A DNA stretch of 64,000 bases from Hyphomicrobiales bacterium (lineage in GTDB: Bacteria; Pseudomonadota; Alphaproteobacteria; Rhizobiales; Rhizobiaceae), in the NCBI GenBank assembly GCA_900471815.1, contig UICE01000006.1, positions 1-64,000 on the forward strand, in the 5' to 3' direction. Below, one piece after another: positions 50,395 through 59,782 of the stretch. Below the pieces are notes generated by a model. That model searched no databases, was not told the origin of the DNA, and saw nothing but the letters and a program-made list of their open reading frames with translations. Position 1 is the first letter of the stretch; each line of letters starts with the position of its first letter. The translations under genes and the position numbers were made by a program.

Positions 50395-52248
50395 CTATTC
50401 GGCGGCAATCAGCGGGAAGTTTGTTGCTGGTAGCGGATCTGGCTCGACCAATGTCTCCAGAAGTGGCCGCTGGATAGCTGTGCCGCCATTGATCTCCAAA
50501 ATATGCGTATAGAAGTTTTCGCCGGTAACCGAGCGTGGCGCTTCGATCTCATGCATCACGCTGATGACGGTAGTTCCGGCACAATGATCCTTGATGGCCT
50601 GATGGAAGGCGATCTTGGAGTCCGGGTCCAGCGCGCCGGTTGCTTCATCAAGAAACAAAACCGCAGGCTTGTGCAGCAATATGCGCGCAAGCACCAGTTT
50701 CTGCTTCTGGCCACCCGACAGGAGCTGGTCCCAAGACGTGCCATCGCGGCATTCTTCACCAAGGTTTTCAATAAAGTCGCCCATGCCGGCGCGGTGCAGG
50801 GCGGCCGCAACGGAGGAATCGCCAAAACGGCTTTCATCCATTGGGAGGCATACAAGCTGTTTCAGCGACACGCCGGGAAGTTTGACCTCCTGGGCCGCAT
50901 ACATTGTTGCCGCATCTTTCGGGTAAAAGATTTCACCACGGCCATAGCCCCAAAGCCCGTTCATTGCTTTGAGCAAGCAGGTTTTTCCACTACCGGAATC
51001 ACCCTTGATGTAAGCCCATTGGCCCTTGCGCAACCGCATATTTCCAAGTGTGAGAAAAGCTTTGGCCTCGCTGTCGCGGTGCATCAATTCAAGTCCCCGC
51101 ACCGAGACGCCAAAGGCTTCATGCTGTGTTGCAAATTTGAACTCACTGACACCGGTGGACCGATAATATTCCGAGGGCTGGCTGACACGCTCGACCGCTT
51201 GGGCCAATTCGGTAACGCGCCGTGCATTTGCCTTCAAATTGGCAATTGCGGGCATGACATGGATAAACCAGGAGCATTCATTGATCATCGAACCAACAAG
51301 CTCGGAACCGGTAATATAGTTCTTGAAGCTGATCGTATTACCCATATAGGGCAGAAGACCGGGTATATAGGCGATAATACGGGCGGAAAAGAAATTGTAG
51401 ATCGAGGTGAACGACATATAGCAGGCATCGAACACATTGAAACGCCCCCAATTATTGTCGACGCTTCTGTAAAGCTTGTCATTTAACGACTTTTGAACAG
51501 TCTCGCCATTGGCAGCGGCAACCTGAAAGCTGCGGCGCAACAATGTGGTCAGCTCACTTCTGTAACTGCCTTCGGATTGCTGCATGGCGAGGGTGAGTTT
51601 TTCAAGAGCGCGGCCAATACGCATGGCAATCCATGTGCTGACCGGCACGTAGAGCGCAATGGCCGTAAAGGCCAGCGTGGCACTGCCATAATCTCCAAGA
51701 AAATCAAGGCCGGGTATTGGCGTTGAAAGTTCAATGAGTTTCTGGCCCACGAAAAGAATGGACATTGTGACGCCCAGCACGCCCATGGCCAGCCCAATGG
51801 CGCCGCCGGTCATTCCCTTGATGGATTCCTGAATGCGCTGGTCGATATTGTCGGGAGTCTGCTCCGCCGAACTTCCCTGCTGCAAATGATAATGTGTGTG
51901 CTGTTCATCAAGCAGCGCCTCACCGAAGCGGCCATTGAGCCAGCCGCGCCATTTACGATGCAAGGTTGTCGAAAGGAGATGACGGACACCGATGAAGCCA
52001 ATTTCCTTGACTGCAACAATTGCAACGAGAATACCGGCATTTGCGAGGATCACATTGAGCGGATTAACGACAAAAGGGTCGTGTATGTCGACCAGCGAGT
52101 TGATCAACTCGCCCGACGCCATCGCCATCCAGACGCTGGCCTTGCTGGCTGCGGCGGTCAAAAGCGCAATGGCGATTGTCAGCGTCCAGGCTTCAACCCA
52201 GCGCTCGGAGGTCCAGTACGCCCTAAGCAGTCCCCAGAAGCTGCACAT
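50395..52248 (-). CDS. ABC transporter ATP-binding/permease (SbmA/BacA-related)
   Basis: One-polypeptide ABC half-transporter of about 617 residues. The membrane domain (about 1-330) resembles the SbmA/BacA and YddA group (SFWGLLRAYWTSERWVEAWT at the start, WMAMASGELINSLVDI, WRGWLNGRFGEALLDEQHTH). The ATPase has Walker A IKGDSGSGKTCLLKAMNGLW, signature LLSGGQKQKLVLARILL and Walker B AVLFLDEATGALDPDS. Family members move peptides, very-long-chain lipids or B12-like molecules; BacA is needed for chronic infection and symbiosis. I set the start at ATG 52248; an in-frame TTG at 52338 would add 30 residues. Confidence 0.83.
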   Translation of the reverse strand: MCSFWGLLRAYWTSERWVEAWTLTIAIALLTAAASKASVWMAMASGELINSLVDIHDPFVVNPLNVILANAGILVAIVAVKEIGFIGVRHLLSTTLHRKWRGWLNGRFGEALLDEQHTHYHLQQGSSAEQTPDNIDQRIQESIKGMTGGAIGLAMGVLGVTMSILFVGQKLIELSTPIPGLDFLGDYGSATLAFTAIALYVPVSTWIAMRIGRALEKLTLAMQQSEGSYRSELTTLLRRSFQVAAANGETVQKSLNDKLYRSVDNNWGRFNVFDACYMSFTSIYNFFSARIIAYIPGLLPYMGNTISFKNYITGSELVGSMINECSWFIHVMPAIANLKANARRVTELAQAVERVSQPSEYYRSTGVSEFKFATQHEAFGVSVRGLELMHRDSEAKAFLTLGNMRLRKGQWAYIKGDSGSGKTCLLKAMNGLWGYGRGEIFYPKDAATMYAAQEVKLPGVSLKQLVCLPMDESRFGDSSVAAALHRAGMGDFIENLGEECRDGTSWDQLLSGGQKQKLVLARILLHKPAVLFLDEATGALDPDSKIAFHQAIKDHCAGTTVISVMHEIEAPRSVTGENFYTHILEINGGTAIQRPLLETLVEPDPLPATNFPLIAAE

Positions 52249-52414
52249 TGATGCCAATGCGGAGTTTCCGTTGACGGGAGATGATTTCCCAGCTGACTTG
52301 GTGCCTGATTGCAAGAGATTGCCCCGGTTTGATTCCAATTACAGTAACACAATGTTACGCATTGCAACAAACCGTGGTTAAAATGGGGTTAAAATTTGCG
52401 AATATGATGAGCGA

Positions 52415-54208
52415 TCAGATTTCGCCGGACACGTGTCGGCGTTGCCGGTCGAGCTCTTCACTGTATCGCCGTAGCGTGTGGCTTTCGCTCAAAAGCCCGA
52501 CGACCTTCAGTTCCACAATGTCATTAACGACGGCCAAAGCTTCGGCTTCGGCATTGTCGAACAGGCGTACGGCCTGTCGCGCATTCATTTGCGGTTGTAG
52601 ATACTCACCCTGATATTTGATCAATGGGCCAATAGGTTGCGCTTCATCGGTTGTCTCCGTGATGCCTGAATGCGCTTCCGCAACGATTATGATGCCGACA
52701 TATTTATTCTCATCGCTGACAATGATGACACGTTGCGTTGAGCCGAGCGGAAACTCCTGACGGAATTCGCTGATCCTCATCTTGTCGGAAGCCGTGCGCA
52801 CATCTGTACGCATCAGCTTGGCCACTGTCAGATTGCGAATCCAACCCACATCGTGGGCGCTACGGATGCTTTCACCCCGCAAGTGAAAGCGCCATGTGGC
52901 AAAGGAGTAGCCGAATGTATTCCGGACTGTAATGGATGCCGCAATGACAGCGGCAAGCACGAGAACCGTTATCGGAAAGTCCCCTGTGATTTCCAATGCG
53001 AGGAAGGTCATAGTCAAAGGGCCACCGATCACCGAGACTGCCAGAGCGCTCATGCCGACAACCGCATAGGTCACGGGCGTCAGGGTTGCGTGGGCAAAGA
53101 CATAGGGTGCGGAAAAAGCAAAGAGCTTGCCAAGGAGTGCACCTAGGAAAAGTGAGCCGAAGAACAGGCCCCCGCGAAAACCCGAACCGATGGAAATGGC
53201 GGACGCAAGCGCTTTCAGCAGGATAATACCGATAATGCCGGCAATAGGCCCTGTGTAATCCAGATTGAGATGCAGCGCGCCATGACCTCCCGACAGCACC
53301 TGCGGTGAAATCAAGGCCAGTCCGCCGACAACCGCACCGCCAAGGACGGGTCGCATCCAGAATGGGATGAAGCTTTTGCGGGCGAGTTCTTCAACGAAAG
53401 CGACGCCCTTCATGAGCGCGATACCAGCACCGGCACAAAGCAAGCCGAGGAGAAGCGCCGGGACATAGTCGGCGGGAACAACGGTGCCGAACTCGCCAAT
53501 GTCGATAACAAAATTATTACCGGCAAGTGCCCGCGCGACAAGATTGGATACAAGTGCGGCGGCAACAACGGGTGTCAGGCTTAAAATAGTATAGGAACCA
53601 ATGATCAGCTCGAAGGCATAGAATGCGCCAGTCAAGGGAGCGTTAAACGCGGCGGCGATAGCGCCGGCAGCGCCGCAACCAACGAGGATGCGCATATCCG
53701 AACGTCTCAAGCGCAAGGACAGACCAAACTTCGACGCCAAACCGGAGGCGAGCTGGGTATAACCTGCCTCCAGTCCCACGGAAGCGCCAAAGCCATTGGA
53801 AATCAGATTCTGGACGGTGACGATGATGCTGTCATTGAGTGAGAGCCGGCCACCATGCAGGGCATTCGCCTCAATCGGATCGACAATCGGCTTTTTACGG
53901 TAGAGCGCCAGAAGGAAGAGCAGGACACCAAGAATAGCGCCTCCCACAATTGGAGCGAAAAAGAGCGCCGTATGACTTGCGGACATTGATGATGACAGGC
54001 GTTCACCGGGTTGCAGGTTGAAGATCACCAAGTGCAGATATTGGGCGATGCGGCTCATCGCAGTCACGACGAAACCTGAAACAATGCCGACGAGTACGGC
54101 CACCAGAACAAGACCTGCTTCATGACTTCGTGCAAAGGCACGCAAGCGGCTCGGTGCGAGAAAAATGGAGAAGACGCCGAGACGACGCAATGTAAACTTA
54201 CGGAGCAT
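52415..54208 (-). CDS. Divergent ClC-type chloride channel with CBS domains
   Basis: Membrane protein of 597 residues with about 10-12 helices (residues 25-430) and two CBS motifs at the C-terminus (VAKLMRTDVRTASDKMRISE; VNDIVELKVVGLLSESHTLR). The ClC fold is suggested by IGSGFRGGLFFGSLFLGALLG and GCGAAGAIAAAFNAPLTGAF. However, the usual selectivity motifs GSGIP and GREGP are altered: the second appears as ASVGLEAGYTQ, keeping the gating Glu. It may be a Cl-/H+ exchanger or fluoride-type relative. ATG 54208; no strong RBS. Confidence 0.82.
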   Translation of the reverse strand: MLRKFTLRRLGVFSIFLAPSRLRAFARSHEAGLVLVAVLVGIVSGFVVTAMSRIAQYLHLVIFNLQPGERLSSSMSASHTALFFAPIVGGAILGVLLFLLALYRKKPIVDPIEANALHGGRLSLNDSIIVTVQNLISNGFGASVGLEAGYTQLASGLASKFGLSLRLRRSDMRILVGCGAAGAIAAAFNAPLTGAFYAFELIIGSYTILSLTPVVAAALVSNLVARALAGNNFVIDIGEFGTVVPADYVPALLLGLLCAGAGIALMKGVAFVEELARKSFIPFWMRPVLGGAVVGGLALISPQVLSGGHGALHLNLDYTGPIAGIIGIILLKALASAISIGSGFRGGLFFGSLFLGALLGKLFAFSAPYVFAHATLTPVTYAVVGMSALAVSVIGGPLTMTFLALEITGDFPITVLVLAAVIAASITVRNTFGYSFATWRFHLRGESIRSAHDVGWIRNLTVAKLMRTDVRTASDKMRISEFRQEFPLGSTQRVIIVSDENKYVGIIIVAEAHSGITETTDEAQPIGPLIKYQGEYLQPQMNARQAVRLFDNAEAEALAVVNDIVELKVVGLLSESHTLRRYSEELDRQRRHVSGEI

Positions 54209-54479
54209 GGAACAGTCTTTGAATTATTCGAACTGCGGGAAAATATGCCGTTTCGGGCGTCTTTTGGTTATAGCGACAAGCCCTGACCCTAAGCCGCTTG
54301 GCAGCAAAATTCAAATGATGCATGCGCATGCGTCCATTGATTGCTTTTGGAGTTTTCCACTTTATGGCAAGATTTTTCAGATCGCCTGAAGCAATTCTTA
54401 CAACCGCCATAATGACGACATGCAAGCGACATTGAGCGCGGTCAGATTGCCAGCACTGTCATCATTTGAGGAGAGAATC

Positions 54480-54713
54480 ATGCTGGAAGCGATTGAACCA
54501 ACACTGAACGAATTGCTGGCTGAACCGATCATCCGTCAAATGATGGCGAGTGATGGCGTGAAGTCGGATGAGGTTCGCACATTAATGGCGCGCGTCGGCA
54601 GGCTGAGCCAGGCACCGCAAAGACAGGAACGCGCATTTCACGTTCTGAAAATGCCACCCAATTGGCTTTATCGTCCGGGTGCGGCAGAGCGTTCAATGTG
54701 CTGCCCGAAATAG
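54480..54713 (+). CDS. Small hypothetical protein
   Basis: A 77-residue protein starting MLEAIEPTLNELLAEPIIRQ, continuing MMASDGVKSDEVRTLMARVG and ending in a basic Cys-containing tail. RBS GAGGAGAG is just upstream of ATG 54480. It stands alone between the divergent ClC gene and the BMP transporter cluster. It looks like the small helical proteins of unknown function seen in Brucellaceae. Confidence 0.65.
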   Translation: MLEAIEPTLNELLAEPIIRQMMASDGVKSDEVRTLMARVGRLSQAPQRQERAFHVLKMPPNWLYRPGAAERSMCCPK

Positions 54714-54925
54714 AGCTGCATGATATACCGGACCTTCCGGCATGAGATGGCGCCTGTCCTGCCCGACACGGCGCCAATTTCTTTTGGTGCTCTTGCGCAG
54801 TTGAGCTGTGCAGAATTTCGATAATCCTCTTGTCATTTTCCCTTTCACATTGCGAAAAACTGCCATTGCCTATTAAGTAGCGGTGTTGGGGTTGTGATCA
54901 AAAAATAAACAATAAGGGGAATGAT

Positions 54926-55924
54926 ATGAAAACTGTTTTCCAATTAGGCCGCAGGGCTTTCATCGGGCTCGTCGCTGGCGCTGCCTTGACAATGGCCGCT
55001 TTTGGACCGGCGGCAGCTCAGGAAAAAATCAAAGTGGTTGGCATCTACACGGTTCCGATTGAGCAACAATGGGTTAGCCGGATTCATCTGGCATTGAATG
55101 CCGCCAAAGAGCGTGGCGATATTGACTATTCCTACTCGGAAAATGTCTCCAATACGGATTATGAGCGCGTTATGCGCGAATATGCCGAACAGGGGGCAAA
55201 TCTGATTGTTGGCGAGGCATTTGGCGTTGAAAAGCCCTCACGTGCTGTTGCGGCCGAATATCCAGATATCAAATTCCTCATGGGTTCTTCGCTACCGCCG
55301 GTAGAGCCGAACTTTGCCACCTTTGATAATTTCATTCAGGAGCCTGCCTATCTGACCGGGCTCATTGCTGGCGCCAAGACCAAAAGCAATATAATCGGGC
55401 TTGTCGGTGGCTATGCAATTCCGGAAGTTAACCGGCTGATGAATGCCTTTATTCAAGGCGCCAAGGAAACCAATCCTGACGTCAAGTTCCTCGTGACCTT
55501 TATCAATTCCTGGTATGATCCGCCCAAGGCCAAGGAAGCGGCATTCGCGATGATCGATGCCGGTGCGGACATTATGTATGCCGAACGCTTCGGCGTGTCC
55601 GATGCTGCCAAGGAGCGCGGCGTTCTGGCCATTGGCAATGTGATCGATACATCCAAGGATTATCCCGGAACAGTTCTTGCCAGCGCACTTTGGCATTTTG
55701 AGCCGACGGCCGACAAGGCGATCGCGGAGGTGAAGGCGGGCAGCTTCAAAGCGGCTGATTTCGGGATCTATTCATTCCTCGGTGCCGGCGGCGGCAGCAT
55801 CGTCGTCGATGAAAAGCTTGCAACCCCGGAATCAATCACGATCGCAAAAGCCAAGGAGGCCGAGATCAAGGCGGGGACGCTGAAGATCGAGATCAATGAC
55901 GCGGAACCCAAATCGACGAAATAG
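54926..55924 (+). CDS. BMP-family ABC transporter substrate-binding protein
   Basis: Periplasmic receptor of 332 residues of the basic-membrane-protein/PnrA family, which usually binds nucleosides or bases. The signal peptide has an RRAFIG motif that could be Tat-like, with cleavage near AAAQ. Ligand-site parts: VGIYTVPIEQQWVSRIHLAL, NFIQEPAYLTGLIAGAKTKS and VGGYAIPEVNRLMNAFIQGA, SWYDPPKAKEAAFAMIDAGA. RBS AAGGGGAATG precedes ATG 54926. ATPase and two permease genes follow, giving a full BMP transporter. Confidence 0.88.
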   Translation: MKTVFQLGRRAFIGLVAGAALTMAAFGPAAAQEKIKVVGIYTVPIEQQWVSRIHLALNAAKERGDIDYSYSENVSNTDYERVMREYAEQGANLIVGEAFGVEKPSRAVAAEYPDIKFLMGSSLPPVEPNFATFDNFIQEPAYLTGLIAGAKTKSNIIGLVGGYAIPEVNRLMNAFIQGAKETNPDVKFLVTFINSWYDPPKAKEAAFAMIDAGADIMYAERFGVSDAAKERGVLAIGNVIDTSKDYPGTVLASALWHFEPTADKAIAEVKAGSFKAADFGIYSFLGAGGGSIVVDEKLATPESITIAKAKEAEIKAGTLKIEINDAEPKSTK

Positions 55925-55983
55925 GGCAATCAAGGCAGACTATAACGCATTGAAGAGGGTGGATTAATTGCACAGGTTGCGCT

Positions 55984-56123
55984 GCGTGGTTCGCCCTTCG
56001 ACAAGCTCAGGAAGCTCGCCATGAGGGAGGTGGGTTGATTGCGTGGATAATCGCGACTGTGCAAATCATTGCTTCTTGCCAAACGCCACCTTCCTCATGG
56101 TGAGCTTGGCGAACCACGCATGA
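55984..56123. repeat. Inverted intergenic repeat pair
   Basis: TGCGTGGTTCGCC-CTTCGACAAGCTCAGGAAGC and, after about 85 bases, CCTCATGGTGAGCTTGGCGA then ACCACGCA form imperfect inverted arms. The right arm matches bases 60-88 of the window. It is inside the BMP transporter gene run and could form a hairpin that affects downstream expression. Confidence 0.7.
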
Positions 56124-56181
56124 TGTGTATGCCAAGGATAATATGGGAAATGGACAAGATCGCTTTTGGTGGGGCAGAGAC

Positions 56182-57744
56182 ATGACACAGACAAAAGGAC
56201 AGGCGGAGAATGGCTCTGTCGTCCTGGCTCTCGACAACATCACCAAGCGCTTCGGTTCTCTCGTTGCCAATGATGATTTGAGCCTTTCCCTCAAACGGGG
56301 TGAGATACTCGCGCTTCTCGGCGAAAATGGCGCCGGGAAGACGACATTGATGAACGTTCTTTTCGGGCATTATGTACCGGAAGAGGGGGCGATACGTGTC
56401 GCGGATGATTCAGGTGTTCTGCATGAATTGCCCAAAGGCTCGCCGAGTGCAGCTCTGGATGCTGGTGTCGGCATGGTGCATCAGCATTTCACATTGGCCG
56501 AAAATCTGACGGGTTTCGACAATATTGTGCTTGGCACGGAATCGCTATGGCAGGTCTGGCGCAGCCGTCGTGCCTTGCGCAAACGGATCGACGCAATCAT
56601 GCATGAAAGCGGACTGACCGTCGATCTTGACGTGAAAACCGCGCAACTGAGTGTCGGTGAAAAACAACGTATCGAGATTCTTAAAGCGCTTTACCGCGAT
56701 GTGCGGGTGTTGATTCTGGATGAACCGACCGCAGTATTGACGCCGCAGGAAGCGGACGGGCTTTTTATTATTCTACGCCGGCTTGCTGCAAGCGGATTGG
56801 GCGTTATTTTCATCTCACACAAGCTGGGTGAAGTATTGGCGGTTTCACACCGCATCGCGGTGTTGCGGGGCGGCAAGAAGGCCGGAGAATTGACTACGGC
56901 TTCTGCGGATAAACGTTCGATCGCTGATATGATGGTCGGGCGCGCTGTGCCGCCATTGCAGCGCAAGCCATCGCAGATTGGCGCGGCAGTGCTGGAATTT
57001 GATCAAGTGTCGTTGAAACGCGGATCGGTGCGTCAATCGCTCAACGAGGTTTCCTTTGTCATCAAGGCAGGGGAGATTGTCGGCGTGGCGGGTGTGTCAG
57101 GCAATGGCCAATCGGCAATTGCGGCTTTGGTTTCAGGCCTTGAGACAGTCGATAAAGGTTCGGTGCGGCTCTATGGCAAGCCCATGAAAACTGGCGATCC
57201 GCGCGCTTTGGTTGCGGCGGGCGTTGCACGCATGCCGGAAGATCGCCAGCATGATGGTGTGGTCGGGTCCATGTCGGTGGCCGAAAATATTGCAATAGAA
57301 GATCTGCACGGCAAAGAGTTTCAGACCGCCGGATTCATCAACCGCAAGGCCATGCGCAAAAGGGCGAGTGATGCCATCAAGGCCTATGACATACGTTGCC
57401 AGGGACCAGATGCACAGGCGCGGCTTCTTTCGGGCGGCAATATCCAAAAGCTCATTCTGGCGCGTGTATTGGAGCGTTCTCCCAAACTTATCCTCGCCAA
57501 TCAACCAACGCGCGGCCTCGATATTGGCGCCCAATCGGAGGTCCATCAGCGTATTCTCGCTGCCCGGGATCGTGGTGCAGGCGTGCTTCTGATCTCGGAA
57601 GATCTGGATGAGTTGTTTGCACTTTCCGACCGGCTGCTCGTGGTGCATACGGGCGAAGTGATGGATGCAGGACCAGCAGAAGGACTGGACCGGGGATCAG
57701 TGGGAATGATGATGGCGGGACATACCCTACAGGTGGCATCGTGA
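56182..57744 (+). CDS. BMP-type (nucleoside) ABC transporter ATP-binding protein
   Basis: Fused tandem ATPase of 520 residues, like XylG/YufO. Domain 1 has Walker A GENGAGKTT, signature LSVGEKQRIEIL and Walker B VLILDEPTAVLTPQE. Domain 2 has a degenerate Walker A (GVSGNGQSA), LSGGNIQKLILARVLERSPK and LANQPTRGLDIG. It energises the two permeases that follow. Several ATGs are possible (56125, 56143, 56182); I chose 56182 as it begins nearest the domain. The stop overlaps the next start. Confidence 0.88.
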   Translation: MTQTKGQAENGSVVLALDNITKRFGSLVANDDLSLSLKRGEILALLGENGAGKTTLMNVLFGHYVPEEGAIRVADDSGVLHELPKGSPSAALDAGVGMVHQHFTLAENLTGFDNIVLGTESLWQVWRSRRALRKRIDAIMHESGLTVDLDVKTAQLSVGEKQRIEILKALYRDVRVLILDEPTAVLTPQEADGLFIILRRLAASGLGVIFISHKLGEVLAVSHRIAVLRGGKKAGELTTASADKRSIADMMVGRAVPPLQRKPSQIGAAVLEFDQVSLKRGSVRQSLNEVSFVIKAGEIVGVAGVSGNGQSAIAALVSGLETVDKGSVRLYGKPMKTGDPRALVAAGVARMPEDRQHDGVVGSMSVAENIAIEDLHGKEFQTAGFINRKAMRKRASDAIKAYDIRCQGPDAQARLLSGGNIQKLILARVLERSPKLILANQPTRGLDIGAQSEVHQRILAARDRGAGVLLISEDLDELFALSDRLLVVHTGEVMDAGPAEGLDRGSVGMMMAGHTLQVAS

Positions 57745-58829
57745 TGCGGATATCGTTGCAGCCTCGTAATGATGTTTCGCTCAATGCGCGCATCATCATT
57801 TCCGTTATAGCTGCGCTTGCCGCTTTTGCCTTGGTGGCTGTGCCGGTGAGTTTTGCGGGCGTATCGCCACTGACGGCCTATTGGCTCATGTTCAAGGGCT
57901 CGTTCGGCTCCATGTTTGCCTTTTCCGAGACGCTTACCCGGGCAACACCGCTCGTTTTGACCGGCCTCGCCGCTGCCATCGCATTCCGTGCCAAGCTCTG
58001 GAACATTGGAGCGGAGGGCCAGCTTTATGCCGGAGCTCTCGCGGCAGTTGGTGTGGGCAGCGGGCTTTTATCCTTGCCGGGACCTTTGCTGATACCCGCC
58101 ATCATCCTTGCCGGTATCATTGCCGGTGGTCTGCTGATGATCGTTCCTGCGCTGCTGAAACTACGCTTTGGTGCCGATGAAGTCGTGGTGACATTGCTGC
58201 TCAATTTCATCGTCATACTCTTCGTTCAGATGCTGATAGAGGGGCCGATCAAGGACCCGCTTGCGTTGGGCTGGCCACAATCGGTGCCATTGGCCGATGC
58301 AGCTGCCTTTCCCAAGCTCTTTGCGCGCATGCGTGTCCATGGCGGGCTGATTATCGGCTTGGTCGCAGCGCTCATTTTGTGGATTACCGTTTCCAAAACT
58401 GTTCTCGGTTTTGAAATCAGGGCTGTGGGTGAAAACAAGCCAGCGGCGCGATTTGCCGGAGTGCCTGTAAATGCGACTGTGCTGAAAGTGGCCTTGATCT
58501 CCGGTGGGCTTGCGGGTCTGGCAGGGGTGAGCGAGGTGGCTGGGGTCAAAGGTTATCTTTCCGCCGATCTGTCTCCCGGTTTCGGTTACTCCGGCATTGT
58601 CGTTGCGATGCTTGCTGGTCTGCATCCTCTTGGCGTCGTCCTTGCGGCACTGTTTGTGGCGGCAGTCTTTGTCGGCGCGGATTCCATGAGCCGCGCGACG
58701 GGCGTTTCCAACTATCTTGCTGATCTCGTGGTCGCGCTGTCCCTGCTTTGTGTTCTCGTGGGCGGATTTTTCCTGCGCTACCGTTTGAAATTCGAACGTG
58801 GCATTTCGCCCCTGCAGGCAGGAGAGTAG
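57744..58829 (+). CDS. BMP-type ABC transporter permease 1
   Basis: Integral membrane protein of 361 residues with about 9 helices, of the branched-chain/BMP permease family. FRAKLWNIGAEGQLYAGALA is the conserved motif and KLRFGADEVVVTLLLNFIVI the following helix; FEIRAVGENKPAARFAG is the cytoplasmic loop. ATG 57744 shares bases with the stop of the ATPase gene. Partner of the second permease. Confidence 0.9.
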   Translation: MRISLQPRNDVSLNARIIISVIAALAAFALVAVPVSFAGVSPLTAYWLMFKGSFGSMFAFSETLTRATPLVLTGLAAAIAFRAKLWNIGAEGQLYAGALAAVGVGSGLLSLPGPLLIPAIILAGIIAGGLLMIVPALLKLRFGADEVVVTLLLNFIVILFVQMLIEGPIKDPLALGWPQSVPLADAAAFPKLFARMRVHGGLIIGLVAALILWITVSKTVLGFEIRAVGENKPAARFAGVPVNATVLKVALISGGLAGLAGVSEVAGVKGYLSADLSPGFGYSGIVVAMLAGLHPLGVVLAALFVAAVFVGADSMSRATGVSNYLADLVVALSLLCVLVGGFFLRYRLKFERGISPLQAGE

Positions 58830-58830
58830 A

Positions 58831-59772
58831 ATGGAAATTCTCGAAATCCTGTTGACAGTAAATTTCTGGGCGGCAGCCATCCGCATCGCAACGCCATTGA
58901 TTTTTGGCGTGCTCGGAGCATTGCTCTGTGAGCGTGCCGGCGTGCTCAATCTCGGCATTGAAGGCATTTTTACTGCTGGCGCGATGGCCGGGTGGATGGC
59001 GGTCTGGATGGGCTGCGGCCTATGGACCGGCGTGCTGGTCGCGGCGCTGGCAGGAGCAATCTTTGGATTGCTGCATGCAATTCTGACGGTGGTGCTGGGT
59101 CTGTCGCAGCATGTTTCCGGCATTGGCATAACGCTGCTGGCAACAAGCATGGGATATTTCACCTATCGCACGGCCCTGCCCAATGTGTCGACGCCACCGC
59201 GCATTGTCCCGTTTCAGCCGCTTGATATCCCGGTTCTTTCCGATATCCCGTTTATTGGTCCGGTACTGTTTCAACAGACAGCATTGACCCTATTGGCTTT
59301 CGTCCTGGTCGGCGTGGTCGCGTGGCTGCTTTACCGCACGCCGCTTGGCCTTGCATTGAGGGCTGTTGGCGACAATCCATCCTCAGTGGAAGCGCAGGGC
59401 CTTTCGGTGCGCGGCCTGCGTATAGGTGCGGTAATTGCCGGATCTTCGCTTATGGCTCTTGGCGGTGCATTCCTTACAATGTCAGCCTTTGATGCTTTCT
59501 TCTTCGGCATGGTCAACGGACGTGGCTGGATATGCATTGCGCTCGTCGTATTCGCGTCATGGCAACCCGGAAAAGCGCTGCTCGGAGCCCTGCTGTTTGG
59601 CGCATTTGATGCGTTTCAAATCAGACTGCAAACCGAAGTGGGAGCATTCGTTCCAGGACAGGTTTTCCTGATGATGCCCTATCTCCTTTCCATTCTGGCG
59701 CTGGTTCTGGTTGCCCGCAAGGCTGATTATCCGCGCTCATTGCTCGTGCCCTGGTTCAAGGGTCAAAGATAA
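58831..59772 (+). CDS. BMP-type ABC transporter permease 2
   Basis: Second permease, 313 residues, with ALLCERAGVLNLGIEGIFTA and the loop LALRAVGDNPSSVEAQGLSV typical of the group. RBS AGGAGAG precedes ATG 58831, directly after the first permease. With the BMP receptor and ATPase it makes a complete nucleoside or base importer. Confidence 0.9.
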   Translation: MEILEILLTVNFWAAAIRIATPLIFGVLGALLCERAGVLNLGIEGIFTAGAMAGWMAVWMGCGLWTGVLVAALAGAIFGLLHAILTVVLGLSQHVSGIGITLLATSMGYFTYRTALPNVSTPPRIVPFQPLDIPVLSDIPFIGPVLFQQTALTLLAFVLVGVVAWLLYRTPLGLALRAVGDNPSSVEAQGLSVRGLRIGAVIAGSSLMALGGAFLTMSAFDAFFFGMVNGRGWICIALVVFASWQPGKALLGALLFGAFDAFQIRLQTEVGAFVPGQVFLMMPYLLSILALVLVARKADYPRSLLVPWFKGQR

Positions 59773-59782
59773 AGGTTTCATC

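Noticed and set aside
54820-54850. Pho box before the BMP receptor gene
   Set aside because: TGTCATTTTCCCTTTCACA looks similar but the half-sites are 12 bp apart and the second is weak.
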